In this document: piece after piece, positions 44,448 to 57,800 of the stretch
Layout of the letters: every line of letters begins with the position of its first letter
How positions within the stretch are numbered: position 1 is the stretch's first letter
Source of the DNA: Moniliophthora roreri
Taxonomy: Eukaryota > Basidiomycota > Agaricomycetes > Agaricales > Marasmiaceae
Assembly: GCA_001466705.2 (NCBI GenBank)
Contig: LATX02000222.1
Location: forward strand, 124,001-188,000
DNA length: 64,000 nucleotides
Direction of reading: 5' to 3'
Notes under the pieces: generated by a model
What the model was told of the DNA's origin: nothing
Database searches by the model: none
Seen by the model: the letters and a program-made list of their open reading frames with translations, nothing else
Program-made: the position numbers and the translations under genes

Positions 44448-46872
44448 TCACTCCCTCGAGGCAATCTTGATCTCCAGTGGCAGTTGGGAACCCTTTTCTA
44501 GCTCTCCTTCCACAAATGGCACTGCGAAGGTAGAAACAAACATTGAGCATGAAAGAGGGGGTTATCAGGGCATGGGTTCCACACTCACACACTGCAAGGC
44601 AAGGCTTGCGGCGTATTTGATTGAACTTGGGTGTAGGAGAGAACTCAAAGTTGCTGACGAGTTCCACGAGAAACGCATGTAGCTCAGTAACTCTATTATT
44701 CCTCTTCAGTGAAAGAAACCGTCATGAAAATCTCAAAGCAACATACGCAAACCGCCAACCAATGCATGAGCGAACCCCAGCGGAGAAGGAAGCCCTTGAA
44801 GCCAAGTAAGTGACAGGGTAAGATGCAATATTCAGTTTCCTTACAAATTTGCGTAGACACCGATAGAGACGCTTTTCTTCACACATCCAGGCTCTAGCCA
44901 ACGTTCGGGATTAAAGTCATGGGCGTCCTTCCCAAAGATTTCTTTGTTCCTGATACGTAAATTGAGCTCAACCTGTACGACGCCAGTAGTATGTCTTGTT
45001 ACCTATTATAGGCAGGTATCGATACCATTATCCTCGTGCCTTTGGGTAGAGGAAGCTCAGTCATGACTTTCCCTGTACTGGTGGTCAACGGGGTCGACAA
45101 AGGGAGTATGTCGTCTTCGTTTGCTTCTCGGAAGACATGGAGTACCACTGGATGCATTCGGAGGGCCTCCTGAATTACATTGGATCGTAAGCTCTCATAT
45201 AGCCTATGATAAGGGAGGGCAGTAATAACCAACCTTCACAACGGCGCCAAGATATGGCAATCCATCGAGGTCCTTGATAGTGAAATCGGCGTCTCCCCGC
45301 TCCAACACAATCCGTTCGGTGGCACGAATTTCCTTGCGCAGTCGATCTTGAATCTTTGGATTCTTGGCCAGTTCCATGAGAGTCCAGCCGAGTGTTGTGG
45401 AGGTTGTCTCATGGCCTGCTAGGATGATATTACTGGGATTTTCAGCCCTGCGTCAGACAAGCGAATATACCTGCAAGAGCTCGGAAGTCCATACCGCATC
45501 TGGGAAATCATTTCCACTTCAGAAAGCTGTGCCTTCGGATTCTCTGACGCATTTGCTTTGACTGCAGAAGATTAGATTTCGTTTCTTTTATAAAAAGCAG
45601 ATGTACCGTCATACCCAATAGACTCATAATGTCTTTTCTAGACACCCCTTGGGCAGCATGTTCCTTCTTCTCGTCAAGCATTCGCTTTGAAATATTACTC
45701 GAAACTTCGGTTGCATGGCGCATCGCTTCAAACCTACGGCCCCAGCCGTAGTCCGTTAGCCAGTCAAGGGTACGATCAGGGACAAAGCTGGCGATATCCA
45801 TCAGAAATAATGCTGTCCTCGATGGCAGAGCTAAAGCGTTGGGACTACGTATTGAAAGTCGTCAGTCTTGATTCGCTATTACTCGAAGAGCTGTCTTACA
45901 CTAGTTGCTGATAGGCTTTTGATAGTTCATTATCATCGTTGTTCATCGCGCCAAATTGATAATCAAAGGCGGCTAGATTTCAATGTCAGCCAGGACTACG
46001 ACACAGACTATGGGGAAGGTGCCTACCTAGCCCAATAGCATCCAACGTGGCTCGAGAGATCCAAAAGGGCACATCGACAGTGGCAGAACTCTCTGTGCTG
46101 AGCATGTCTCTCCATCTCGTAGTGACCTAGTTACCAATGTAAGCCAATTTTGAGTCACTGTCTTTGAAGTTGGTAGGTGTACCAACTCGCATTCAGATAC
46201 ATACCGAGGAAGCACACGAAAGGAACAACGGCAGATATGATTTCGCCTCGGGAGTTCCGAATCCCGGTAGCATTACTTTGCGATGCCTCTTGTGAGTCTC
46301 GCCTAAAAGAAGTCCCAGTCATTCTTCCGACGGCAGGCATTGATGTCCCAACCTACCGTCTGACCATAAAAGGCCATATCCAGAGGTGAGACGGCTGATT
46401 TGGCGTCTCTCGGACCACTTTCTCCACTTGTAAGCCGTAGTCTGCAGTATATGCTGCAGCGCTTTTGGATCAGAAACGAGGAGTCGGTCAGACTGTAATA
46501 CTAATTAGCAAGCTCCCACGGATCAGATAAAGAGAGAACAAACCCCGAGCACGCCTTTAAAGTGAACCACGCCTCCATAATTATCTTGCCAATCGAAATC
46601 TGTCTATTCAGAATCAATATTGTCAGGTGAAGACCCTCGGATGCAGATGCATGGGGAAAATTTACCAAGCCAGCGTCGTTTTGCATGACGTCCTCGAGGT
46701 TGCCTGTTGCAGCGAAATGAGAGAAAAGTTTTCAGAATGAAATGATCTACTCACCGAGGAGGAAAGATCTTGGAGGAGGTCCAGGAAGAGTCGAGATCAC
46801 AGAACGTCTTGCTTTCTTGTAGACGAAATAGACCGCAAAAAGGGTCAAGGCGATTGCAAGTGATAGCTGCAT
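44448..46872 (-). CDS. Microsomal cytochrome P450 monooxygenase
   Basis: Many short exons on the minus strand. The start is Met 46872: MQLSLAIALTLFAVYFVYKK is the membrane anchor, followed by the proline hinge LPGPPPRSFLLG. Later motifs: WRDMLST and VPFWISRATLDAIG, an I-helix segment with AGHETTSTTLGWTLMELA, and the K-helix E-A-L-R in EALRMHPVVLHVFREA. Next come GTRIMVSIPAYNR, FNPERWLEPG, and the heme-binding FSAGVRSCIGWRF. The last is rebuilt by an intron with donor GTAAGG near 44845; after it, AVTELHAFLVELVSNFEF and PFVEGELEKGSQLPLEI lead to the stop at 44448. The family is ER-bound and oxidises unknown substrates with CPR. No biosynthetic cluster surrounds it. Confidence 0.85.
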
Positions 46873-47469
46873 ACGGATAAGAGTCGTCGTGGGCCCTTGT
46901 GAGCAAGGAAGGCCTTTATATAATGGTACCCGGCGGCTGTAAGAATGTTTATTAGTGTCCTGCGTGGCGTAAGCAGACATGGACTCCTCCGTTTTTTGCG
47001 GTGAGAAGGACGATCGGAGACCGATGTTTGTTAGCGTCCTGTGTCCTGTACAATGTAAGCAGACTGGAGTCCCCGCTCTTTCATAATGGGGAGAGCGGTC
47101 GGAGACGGATTTTTGTCATTTCTTGTCCTCAGTACCCACGTTCTGCCTTCTGGTTGTGGTAAAAATTATTGAAAAAGGCTATTCATAGGCGCGGGGTTCG
47201 GACTGCAACACAATCGTCATGATATCATCGAGAAAGTAATTCCACCGAGGGAGGATGAAGCTCCCATGGAAGATGAAGGTCGTGACTGTTATACATACAT
47301 ATGATGTTACAACTTTCCTGGCGACTCGGAGAACTGAAAGAACCGGAACAGGCTACGGTCATGTGCTGCTCATGGACAAAAGTATACAGCTCAATCTCAT
47401 CGGTAGAATACATCTTATAAACATAGCACACTCACAGCGTACGAACACACAAGAAATCTGTATAAATCC
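46873..47469. other. P450 promoter and APN2 3' flank
   Basis: Contains the tandem repeat at 46946-47111. 47112-47469 has no recognised feature. Confidence 0.5.
46946..47111. repeat. Two-copy imperfect tandem repeat in the P450 upstream region
   Basis: Unit 1 (46946-47024) and unit 2 (47025-47109) share tgttt-ttag-gtcctg at the start, gtaagcagac in the middle and cggagac at the end. A third partial start follows at 47110. The repeat begins about 75 bp upstream of the P450 start codon. Confidence 0.65.
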
Positions 47470-49888
47470 TCAAGAAGTCCCCTTCCTCATCTCTCTTCGT
47501 ACGTCACTACTCCACTTGAAGAAGTTGCACCTGAATTCGGGATTGACATCCTCCCTCAGTCTCTCCCCACGCCCCATGTCGTAGCCGGGCCCAACTGGTC
47601 TGTGTAGAGCCATGAGATCAGAAAATTTTCAAGATAACAACATTCCCATGGGCTTACCTTGAGCAGACAAAGAATTTCTTCCCTTTATTGACACCAGGCT
47701 TGTTGACGGTGAACTCCTTCGCAGGTTCGTCGTGGAATGTGCATCGCGGCGGCTGTATGGGCGCCATGAGGGTCTTCCATGCCTCACCAGCCGATCTTTG
47801 TGAGCTCGAAGGTGAAGCAGAGGTCTGGTCGGAAGAGAGAGAAAGCTCCAATGCTAGACGGTAATCTTCATCGTCAATTTGAGTGGAATCCGGCGGCTTT
47901 GTATCACCGGAAGCCATCTCAACGTCCTCTGCACCACCATCTTCGTCTCGCGAAAGTCGGTCGACATCTATCGGTTCAACGGTGAGTGGAGCTTTGCTCT
48001 TGCCCTTGCCCTTGCCAATTGATTGGCGTCCGCTTGGGTCATTGGCAGCACCGTCAGATGCTTTTGAAAAACCAGAAGGTTCCTGCTTTGCTTTTCGCTT
48101 GTCCGCCCTAGCGGGAGCATCGGAGGACGGTGAGGGTTGCGTAAAAAAGGTGGACAGTTTCGACTGACCCGACTTCAGCTTTTTGGTTACTTTATTGCTG
48201 GGAGGGGGCGATGGTGTCCTCTGACGCGATGTCTTCATCGAGGTTTTAGATTTCTTCATGTCTGTACTCGACGACGGAGAACGAGAACGCTTTTTCGAGA
48301 GACTGGAATTCGTGTTGGCGTTGATATTGTCGTTGCTGGTGATGGTCTTTGTCGTATTAGTGGTAATGGTTATTGATGTAGACGTCGACGCGGAAGGTGA
48401 GGACGGGGGCATAGTGGTAATCGCCTTCGAGGCGCCGTTCACTGGCTTCGGTGCCGCTGATGTCGACAGATTACACTGTGATCCCGATGTAACAGAGGGG
48501 GCTGCCTTCTGGCCACTGCCAGCAAAGAAGCTACTCAACAACTTCTGTTTTCCCGAATGCTCGTCCCAGAACTTGGCTGCAATGCGAGGCGTATCGCCTC
48601 CAGACGACAGAACATCTTTTAGTTGTAATATTTTGCTGTCTTGGCCCATTATTTCGTCATAAAGATCAATGTAGACCGGGCAGTGGTCACTTCCTTTCAC
48701 CTGAGGCTGAATGTCGGCATCCTTGACCCAAGGTACGAGATTGGGAGTAACCAGTATGTAGTCTATACGTGTTCCATAATTGGAATCGCGTGCAGACAAT
48801 TTAGTATTCCAACCTACATTAATATTAGTTGGGAATGCCCCTCAACAGTGTAGCCGTTACTCACAGGTATACATGCCCTTTCGATCTGGGTGAAACTTCC
48901 TAACAACGTCAACCAAACACCCCCGTCCCTCCACTTTCCGACCGCTACCTTCTTCCCAAATTAGCATGTCCCTTAGCCACTGCCTTCCCTCTTTCTCTTC
49001 CCAAAACCATTCTTCACCATCCTTGCCTTCAGCTATCCCACGTTTTACGATAATTTGCCCTTCGCAATGGTCAATCATCGCAGCACACGCGTTTAGGTCA
49101 CCAACCAGAATAACCTCTCGCCGTTCCTGTTCAATAAGCGCTCTGATACGAGTCTCTAGCACTCGATGAAAGTCGTTCTTGAACGGCAGACGTTCTTCAG
49201 AGCCATCATTTGGGCAATATACGTTGATAAGCACGAACATGCCGAAATCAAGCGTCAACACCCGACCCTCTGAGTCTAGTGACTTTAGCTCGGTTGAGAG
49301 CAAGAGTTTGCCTGTCGTGTGGCGTTCCTGTTCATCATCCGACAGCTCAGCATCTCCGGGGACGATGGCTACACGTGAGTCGGGGTAACACTCCGGGCTA
49401 GACACGCGTTCGGACGATGTTAGGGGTGGCTTGAGCTGTCGACTGGAACAGAATAAATAACTGAGACCCTCCTCTGCTTTGAGTGGAGTTACAGTTGAGG
49501 AGCGTGTGTAAGTCGCTACTCCTGAATACCCGGACTTTTGGATCGGAAAACTGAAGAAGGCGTCGTATGAAGGAGGTACCGCAACCGACCTTGGGAGTGC
49601 AGGACGCGTAGATTTGACCTCTGTGATATTTTAGTATCCTTCTAAGAAAGTAAGTTTTGTGCTGACCTTGAAAGTTGATTATATCTGCTCCTAGATGGTC
49701 CAGAATTTCATTGTGTGACTTGAGGCCATTCCACCTATTGCTAATGTTGATACGCCAAAACTATACTAGACTCGAAAGACTTAACGGATGGTATTGAGGT
49801 ATTGTACGAATTCCATTCTATGCAATGGTCAGCAACAGAATATTCTGGGAACAAGAGTACTCACAATGTTCCATGTCAGGATGCGCAT
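47470..49888 (-). CDS. APN2: Class II AP endonuclease APN2 with zf-GRF finger
   Basis: Start ATG 49888 (MRILTWNI). Introns rebuild NGIRTIPQYHPWNGLKSHN and ADIINFQEVKS (metal-binding Glu). The nuclease domain continues with YDAFFSFPIQKSGYSGVATY, VLINVYCPNDGSEERL, VILVGDLNA, NYGTRIDYILVTP and KGSDHCPVYIDL (catalytic Asp-His). A long Ser/Thr-rich linker carries two canonical PCNA-binding boxes, QKLLSSFF and QSKLSTFF. The C-terminus has the zf-GRF finger CTFHDEPAKEF, VNKGKKFFVCSR, and, across the last intron, PVGPG and RCNFFKW. The established role is nuclear base-excision repair and 3'-end processing with PCNA. The stop is at 47470-47472. Confidence 0.93.
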
Positions 49889-50173
49889 TTCGACATGGCT
49901 TGACCAATGAAAATGGATGTCTGGGAGCTGAGCGTGAGAATGCGCACGTGTCAACTTCCACGAGGCTCTTTGAAGCGCGCCTTTTGTCTATCGCTAATGA
50001 TTGACAGCAGCCCATGAGACAAGAATCATTGTGGGTCCTGATGGTCGCTGCTAGGTCCTTGTATTATCCACGTCGTCAGCTCAGTTATATCACTTGTTTT
50101 TATTATAGTAATCCTTCAAGGTCAATCACAACGATCTTCGACTTGTAACCAGGACGGCGGCACTAATTGAGTT

Positions 50174-50997
50174 TTGTCTTCAGGATACAAAAAACTACTA
50201 CGAACAGATTGGGATATAAAAGCTTACATTCCGCCATGGACGTCCAACGAAGAACCCAAACCCTCCTATGTATCTCAACACACAAGTGGTCCCGACTTCT
50301 TCCTTCGAAATATCATGCCGCTCTGTCTTTGTCCCAGTCTCCCCGCTTCACGATTCATCTAGAGTGGAACTTTACTTGCGGCTATCTTCCGGGAAATATC
50401 CCTGCGTAAAAAACATGCCCAAAGGCTTTCCCTTCCGATATACCTCAGACGAGATGACTGGATCTAAATATGTCTCTTACGACTCGTATGAATTTCAGGA
50501 GGACATACTAGCTGCTTGTGGACGTACTATTTCTGTCAAGTTTGAGTACGCAAAACCCTCTCGAAGCACTGGTTCCAAGTACTTCTCCTGGAGAATATAC
50601 CCTTGTAGTGACAAGAGATTCCGGTCGTATCTGAAACCAAGTCGTGAGCGATATCTTTCTTCTACTCTGCATAAAGGCTCATCTCCATTTTTTCCTGACA
50701 GATAATGCAGCTATTGCCCATGTCCAAGTTGACCCAGCGGTGATGGATGCTAGCTACGGAAAGGCCATCCGTCATGATCCTTCTATCATCTCCAAGGCGC
50801 TAGCTTGCTCTCTGAACCGTGGTGCTCTCGTAACAATCTGCGAGGCTAGTATTGTTCGGAAAGCTGAGCGCTTCCCTTATCTGAGGGAATACTCCGAAAA
50901 GTTGCACCCAAAAACAGTATTGTTCGTTGCTACTGGCAACGATGGCTGGTCGGAAATCATCCACACCTGGCCTTGCGCGCAAACGTTCCGCTGCTAG
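50174..50997 (+). CDS. Unrecognised hypothetical protein
   Basis: No family recognised. The best-supported part is the frame 50268-50640 with LYLRLSSGKYPCVKNMPKGF, EMTGSKYVSYDSYEFQEDIL and GSKYFSWRIYPCSDKRFRS. A GT-AG intron (about 50644-50702) joins it to NAAIAHVQVDPAVMDASYGK, LNRGALVTICEASIVRKAER and ATGNDGWSEIIHTWPCAQTF before a TAG at 50997. The 5' end is unclear: three overlapping frames begin between 50167 and 50268, and MSSGYKKLLRTDWDIKAYIP at 50174 may be a first exon. Composition is protein-like and not repetitive. Possibly lineage-specific. Confidence 0.4.
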
Positions 50998-51841
50998 GTA
51001 AACTTGATACTAGTAAAATGCGATTCCTTGGCTGACCTGAATACAGATGACATGACTGCACGAATTCCCACGTTCCCGGATTCATTCACGATGTATTTTT
51101 ACTGTTTGAGTCCTTGCATTGACGATTGTATCCATAGTTTTCTGGACATAAAAGTAGATTTGTACATAACGACTAGACTCTTAGTATAAATAATGATACA
51201 CCGACACATTTCAATGTGATGCAAACATTCTCTTCTTCGGTCGCAGCCCTCACGTGTTACCCGCGAAGTTAATTAGTTCCTGAGCAGTGAGCGTCCAGCA
51301 TGCGAAACATCAAGAAGACGGGATCTGTAACATCACAGGCTGTGCACGAGAATGGATCAAGAATAGCTTGAACTGTGACGGACTGAAAGAAACTGGAGAA
51401 TTATGGCTTTTTCGGTAACACTTCGAGCTTTATTATCGCTCCAGCATACGGATCGATGGCCGAAGGAAGTGTACAACAGGTTGATGACAGTGCTGATTCC
51501 AATCGTGATTTAGGATTGATACCAGTAATTCGTGTCCGACTCGGAGTGTTAGTCTAGAGAGTTTAGCAGTATCAATTAGCACTTTGAGCATGTCCTTGGT
51601 GGCCCAAAGGCGTGGTAGAAGTAAAAAGGATGATCAACACCACATCAGCACCACATCAGCACTGCAAGTGGGTACTTACGAGTCAGACGAGTTTTCTGTT
51701 GGCGCCGGTGGCCCCGAGCTGACATAATAGGCCTAAGGGTTTGCCGTCCTCGGGCCTTGTTTTTTGCTTCAACCTTCCACAAAGGCGTGCTGGATTTCTT
51801 GTTTTCTTACTTCCACATCGATGGCTGGGTGCATACACTAA
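50998..51841. other. Spacer, UFD4 promoter
   Basis: No gene recognised. A short direct repeat caccacatcag occurs twice at about 51640-51660. Confidence 0.4.
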
Positions 51842-54800
51842 ATGGACTTACCACCATCTAACCAACAAGAAGCCACTGCCAGTTCGTCCAACACCGCCCC
51901 AGATACAGATTCTGCCGAAACCAAGACCCTTCGATCCAGTGCAAGAGTCAAGGCCGCAAAGCAAAAATCCCAGGGAAAAGACACTTCAGCGGGCGATTCT
52001 GGCACTCGCAAGCGTACTCGTGATCCCAAGGGAAAAGCTAAACAAGTTGCTGACGAACCCCCGAAACGGCGGTACGTGGTTGCAGGCGACTAGTCAGCAC
52101 CATTTTACTGATTGATTTTCACACACAGCACACGTCGTAACGCTACCAACACATCCATTCCACCTCTTACGATCAACGAGCCTGTAAAAGATCCGAAAGG
52201 AAAGAAGCGGGCTGCCCCAGAAGTTTCCTCGGACGACGACCGCGCTCCTGGCACCTCTACCAAACGACCCAGAACCCGTTCCCAGACAACAACCAATCAA
52301 TCTCCCGATATGCCAAGGAAGACCAAGTGAGTTTTCTTTCTATCTCATGTCTGATTGTTCTCAAGGGTCGGTCGAAGATCCACTGCCAAAGGCAAGATGG
52401 CCGTCAAGGCAAAGGCGCTGGCTGCAGCAGGATCTTCACAACAAGCAGATCCCGACATCGAAATGACCGATGCTCAGCACGACTTTGAGCAAGAAGATCA
52501 CGAAGAAGCAGCAATGGACGAAGACGAAGATGGGTCCGACGAAGGTGGGCATCCACCTCACGAGGAGGAGGATGACGGAGGAGATGACGACGACCATGAT
52601 GATGGAGAAGATGAAGATGGCGGTATTTCTGGCCTTGGCGGCGGCCCAGCACCTGGTGGCCTAGATGAAGCTGCTGCGTTGGCTATCTTTGGTGATTATC
52701 GCCAATTCGGTTCATACATGATGTCGCTTTCTTCGCGTCTCAAGACCATGTTGAATAACATCAAGATGACCGCTGATCCCACCACGCGTCTCCTCACATT
52801 ACAAGAGCTGAGTGAGCTGCTCAGTATCAGTACTGAGGATACCTTAGCAGGGTCCTTCCAAGTTGAGCAGTTCGTCAAAGAATTGGTCAAGATTTTAGGA
52901 GGCCGAGGGGAAGACGAAGATGACGGAGATGACGGAGACGGGGCCGAACGAGAGAGCGGAGGTCCCGCTTTTCAAGGAGACGAGAACCTGGAGTCGCAGG
53001 TTTTAGCTGCTAGATGCTTAGCTAATCTCATGGAGGCTCTCCCTGGTGTTGCTCACACCGTTGTCTATCATGGAGCTATTCCCGTTCTCTGCAGCAAGCT
53101 GATTGAGATATCATATATTGATCTCGCAGAGCAGACATTGAGCGTAGGTGTATTGTTCAATTGGCTCACTACGGGTCTGACTTAACTTACCTTATTCAGA
53201 CTATGGAGAAGATTTCGGAGGAATTCCCTAGTGCAATCGTACGGGAAGGTGGTTTGTCTGCTCTTCTCAACTACCTTGACTTTTTCTCGATTGCAGTTCA
53301 GAGGACTGCTTTACAGGCTGCCTCAAATTGCTGCCGAAACGTATCATCCGAACATTTCCCTCAAATCCGTGGTGTCTGGCCAATTATTCGCAATTGCCTC
53401 ACCTACTCTGACCAGCGGCTGGTCGAGTTTGCTTGTCTTTGCGTAATCCGCGTTATCGACTCCTATCATCGTTCCTCTGTCGAGAACCTTGAGTCGCTGG
53501 TGGATACAGAGTTGATAAGAGCCGTACTACAACTCTTGCTACCTGCCGGTGGTTCGCCAATGATTGCAGCTAACACCTTTACCCTCCTGCTTCGAGCATT
53601 GGCGACTTCGGCCCGGGCTAGTCCGAAGATCACCGTTGCCCTATTGGAAGCCGATATTGTTGACACGCTATATCAAATCTTAACTGGCGTTTTACCTTCC
53701 ATGGGAAGCAGCACAGAGCAAGGCGGCTCCGGCTCCGGGCAAGGATTAGGAGGAGGAGTGGCTGATATGACGGTCATGGAAAACCTCGCGCATCGTCCCA
53801 AAGATCAAATCGAGGAGACTTTGAGCCTTATTTCAGAACTCATGCCTCCGCTTCCCAAAGGTATGTCTTAGTGGCCTAGTACGCTAGTGTTTTCTGTTCA
53901 TTAACCTCGTTACGTAGATGGCGTGTTTGACTATAAGTCGTATACCGAGAAGGCCCTACTGAGAATGATCAAGGCGAAAGCGAAGGCAGACAGAGCGGCA
54001 GCGAGAGCTGCTGCTCAGGCACCTCTTATAGCGGCTGGTCTACTCGTACCTTCCGCTGCCTCGCCAGAAGAAACACCTGCTGAAAATGACAACGCCGCTC
54101 TGGAACCGGAACCTAGCACTGCCGCACCCGGTCGTACAGAAATTTTACGCTCTAAGCATGAGGTAGTTGCAAGATTTATGCAGTTCACTGTCCCAATTCT
54201 TATAGATGTGTACGCTGCAAGCGTTAACACTCCTGTGAGAGTCAAGGCGTTAACTGGTCTCCTCAAGGCGGTCAGTTTTCTGGACGCAGAAGGCTGCCAG
54301 CAGGTACTGAAGGTGAGTTTTACTTTGTGATTTTATATTGTCATTTAATGCCCATACTTCATTTCCAGTTCGTGCCTGTCGCTAGCTTCGCCTCCTCAAT
54401 CCTGTCATCGAAAGATCAACCACAACTGGTCATTGGTGCTCTTCAGCTCGTAGATCTACTTCTTGGTAAAGATCCGACGGTATATAAGGCTACTTTCCGC
54501 AGAGAAGGTGTCTTCCATGAGATTGAACAACTTAGTGCCCGTAATTTGATATCTTCGAAATCCAAGGAGAAGGCAGATAAGGACAAGGACAAAGACTCCT
54601 CAGAGGTCGCTTCCAATTCAGACTCTGCGTTCAGCACCCCAGCGCCTCCACCCAGTCATGCACCTACAATTCCCGGATACAAGAAACTTTCATCTATGGC
54701 CCTGGACCCCGACGATGCGATCACTCTCCGGTCGCGCATCATCAAGTTCAAATATCTCAATGGAGATGAACAGGAAGAAGGAGATTCCTCGCTTTCGGGA

Positions 54801-57800
54801 CTGAAAATCCTCGTGGAACGCATCGATGCACCTAATGCGTCGGAAGAGGAATTGACCCAAGCACTTTGGGATCTAGCCAATCTCTTTGCTTCACCTCACA
54901 CCTCTATATCAAGTTTCGAGATGATTCAAAGTGGGCTTGTTGATGGTTTACTTCGGTTTACTATGGACACTGAGCGTAAAGGTGAGTTGTGCTGCATGAT
55001 AATTTATGCCTATATACCAATATGCCTATAGTCAGCGTCTCCCGCCGAAAAGAGCTACTCCTTGAAGCTCTACTTAGTAGGAGAAACAAGGTCTTGAATG
55101 GATCGCAGACACCCTTTTCCACGTTTGTCAAGAAGCTGCAGGAGAGCTTGACAAGATTGGAGTCCTTTGATGTCGTGACGGTTTCCCAAAGTTCTGATGG
55201 CAAGTTGAACGAGCTGCTTTTAGTGTTATTTCTAACTTTTTCGACAGACTCGAAGCGCAGTTCTCCGTCGCTATTGGCACGGCAACTTCGATTGCGTTTA
55301 GTAGCAGACGAAGAGTCCGGTATTCCGCGCACTCTTCATAACATTGTAGTCTCCATACACGCTATCGCAACCTTCCAGGCACTTCATGACTATCTTCGAC
55401 CTCGTGTTTCTGGACTGCTTGGGGGCAGTAGCTCCCGGTTATCTGGGATGCTTGCAGCTTTAGCTGCATCTGGATTCGCTGGACCATCGAGAGCCGCAAC
55501 TAGCAGTCTCGCGAGCGCATCAGACTTACCTCCTACGTCAACTCCAGAAACCTCTGGAACATCGGAAACAAGCGGAGCAACGATAACCAGAAGACGCAGT
55601 CAGCGACTCAGCGCAAAGAACGCCCCGTCTAGTGCAGAGGGATCTGGTAGTGCTGATTCCACGGCTGGGCCTTCAACGAGTGCGCTTGCCGAGACATCCA
55701 TGAGTGAACCCCCAGCGGCATCAGAAGTCGCTCCAAGCGATACTCTCGTCGCTGATTTTACGTCTGATGAAGAAGTCGATGCTGAAGTGTTCGAGGACGA
55801 AGACGATCCTGATAATTCAATTGCTGACAAGACTGTTACACTGTCTGTAGCCGAAGGTGACGGTTCTTTCATTTTTATACCCCTTGGTACTGATGGTGAT
55901 GTTTTGTCCGCAGATGGATCCAAAGTCGAAGCACAAACACCCGACGGGACTAGGGTCGCCACACCGGCGCAACGAGATGGGCCTTCGGCATCATCAACAG
56001 GCCGACTGGAATCATCGTCTCGACCATCTTATGCAGCTGCGTTGAAGCAAAAACCTTCGGATTGGCACCTGGAATTCGCCATGGATGATCATATCTTACC
56101 GCTCGATCTCACAATCTATGGCGCTATCCACCAACACGAGATGAGGAAAAAGTCAGGTCCTTTGCAACCCAGCATGCTATGGCAGGGTGTCTATACTATC
56201 AAGTTCAAGAAGGTCCCAGGTCCAATAGCATCGACTGAGAGTGAGTATCCTTTGTTAATTAATGTGCATGACTAACCTCGTATTTAGCAGATTCTGCAGA
56301 AGCCGGTGTCAAAGCTCGCTCGGCAAGCCCAACACTTTCATGCCTAGCTGAGGATGCCCCGCATGCCAAGATCTTGCGGCTACTCAGAGTTTTACACAAG
56401 CTTAACACTCTAGAAGCCGAACGCTCTGCATTCGGAGGAGAGAAACGCAATCTGCCTGAGACCGCGTTCGTGAATAACAAATTAACCGCCAAGTTGACGC
56501 GACAGCTCGAAGAACCGATGATTGTTGCAAGGTCCGTCTATATTAAGTTTATGTACTTGGATGTCACTTACCGTCCGTTAACAGCTCGTGCCTGCCTGAC
56601 TGGGCCCTTGATCTTCCACAACATTTCCCCTTTTTATTCCCATTCGCTACGCGCTACAATTTCTTACAATCCACATCATTTGGTTACGCTCGCCTTATCC
56701 TCAAGTGGCAGAGTCAACAGAATCGAGGGCAGGATTCTTCGCGACGAGATGACGGGATAGGCTTCCTGGGGCGTTTACATCGCCAGAAAGTACGCATCTC
56801 GCGGAAACACATTCTAGAGTCCGCCGTGAAAGTATTCGAGCTGTACGGCTCTTCCTCCTCTGTTCTCGAAGTGGAATACTTTGAGGAAGTTGGAACTGGA
56901 CTTGGCCCGACTCTCGAGTTCTATTCATTGGTCTCTAAGGAGTTTGCTCGCAAGGACCTGAAGATATGGAGAGATGCTGACCACACGAACGCGGGAACAT
57001 ACGTGAATCACCCTAGCGGGCTTTACCCCGCACCTTTGACCGCTGAGGACATTGCGAGTGACGGAGGACAGTGAGTACCTCAAAGTTATAGTTAAATTTC
57101 CATTCTGATTATCCTTGCAGGAAGAAGACTCACATATTCAGGGTCATTGGTCAATTCGTTGCCAAAGCCATGCTCGACTCTCGCATCATTGACCTGTCTC
57201 TCAACAAGATCTTCCTAAAACTGATACTCGGCGAGGAGGTACCTTTGACCATAGTCTCCTTGAAGGTAAGATCAGCTCACCTTCCACCGAGTTTGTCACT
57301 GACTTTTTGACAGGTGATTGACGTCGAACTTGCTAATTCTTTGGCCAAAGTTCTCAACATCGCCACCGGAAACACCCAGTCGCCTAACGACAAGGTGATT
57401 TCCCTTGCTCGAGGATGATAAATGGTTTTATAATTGATGGCTGACGTTGTCGCGATGTAGGTTGCCAAGAAGATTGCCCTGTTGGAATCTGTGTCCGTTG
57501 AAGACCTTGCTCTTGATTTCACGCTTCCTGGCTACGATATCGATTTGAGGGTGAGTAATAGCCCTCCATTGTTTAAGCTCATCTCTCACATAAATATAAC
57601 AGCCGGGTGGCAAGGATATAGCGGTCACTTCCCAAAATGCCCACGAATACGTGCAAGAAGTGCTGGACGTCATTCTCGGCAAGGGCGCGCAATTGCAAGC
57701 CAAAGCATTCAGGGAAGGTTTCTCCAAGGTTTTCCCCATCAGCGATCTGCAACCGTTCTCTGTTGATGAGCTTGTCATGCTATTTGGTAATGCTGACGAG

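Noticed and set aside
44234..44682. Two plus-strand frames next to IMG2
   Set aside because: They run antisense through the last P450 exons, which carry the real heme-binding and C-terminal motifs.
48258..48662. 134-codon plus-strand frame rich in Val and Asp
   Set aside because: Antisense of the Ser/Thr/Asn-rich APN2 linker.
18000..49900. A secondary-metabolite cluster around cutinase, P450 and esterase
   Set aside because: The three genes are separated by conserved housekeeping genes and there is no synthase or cyclase, so they do not form a cluster.
52404..52652. Arg/His/Leu-rich minus-strand frame
   Set aside because: Antisense of the acidic Glu/Asp tract in UFD4.
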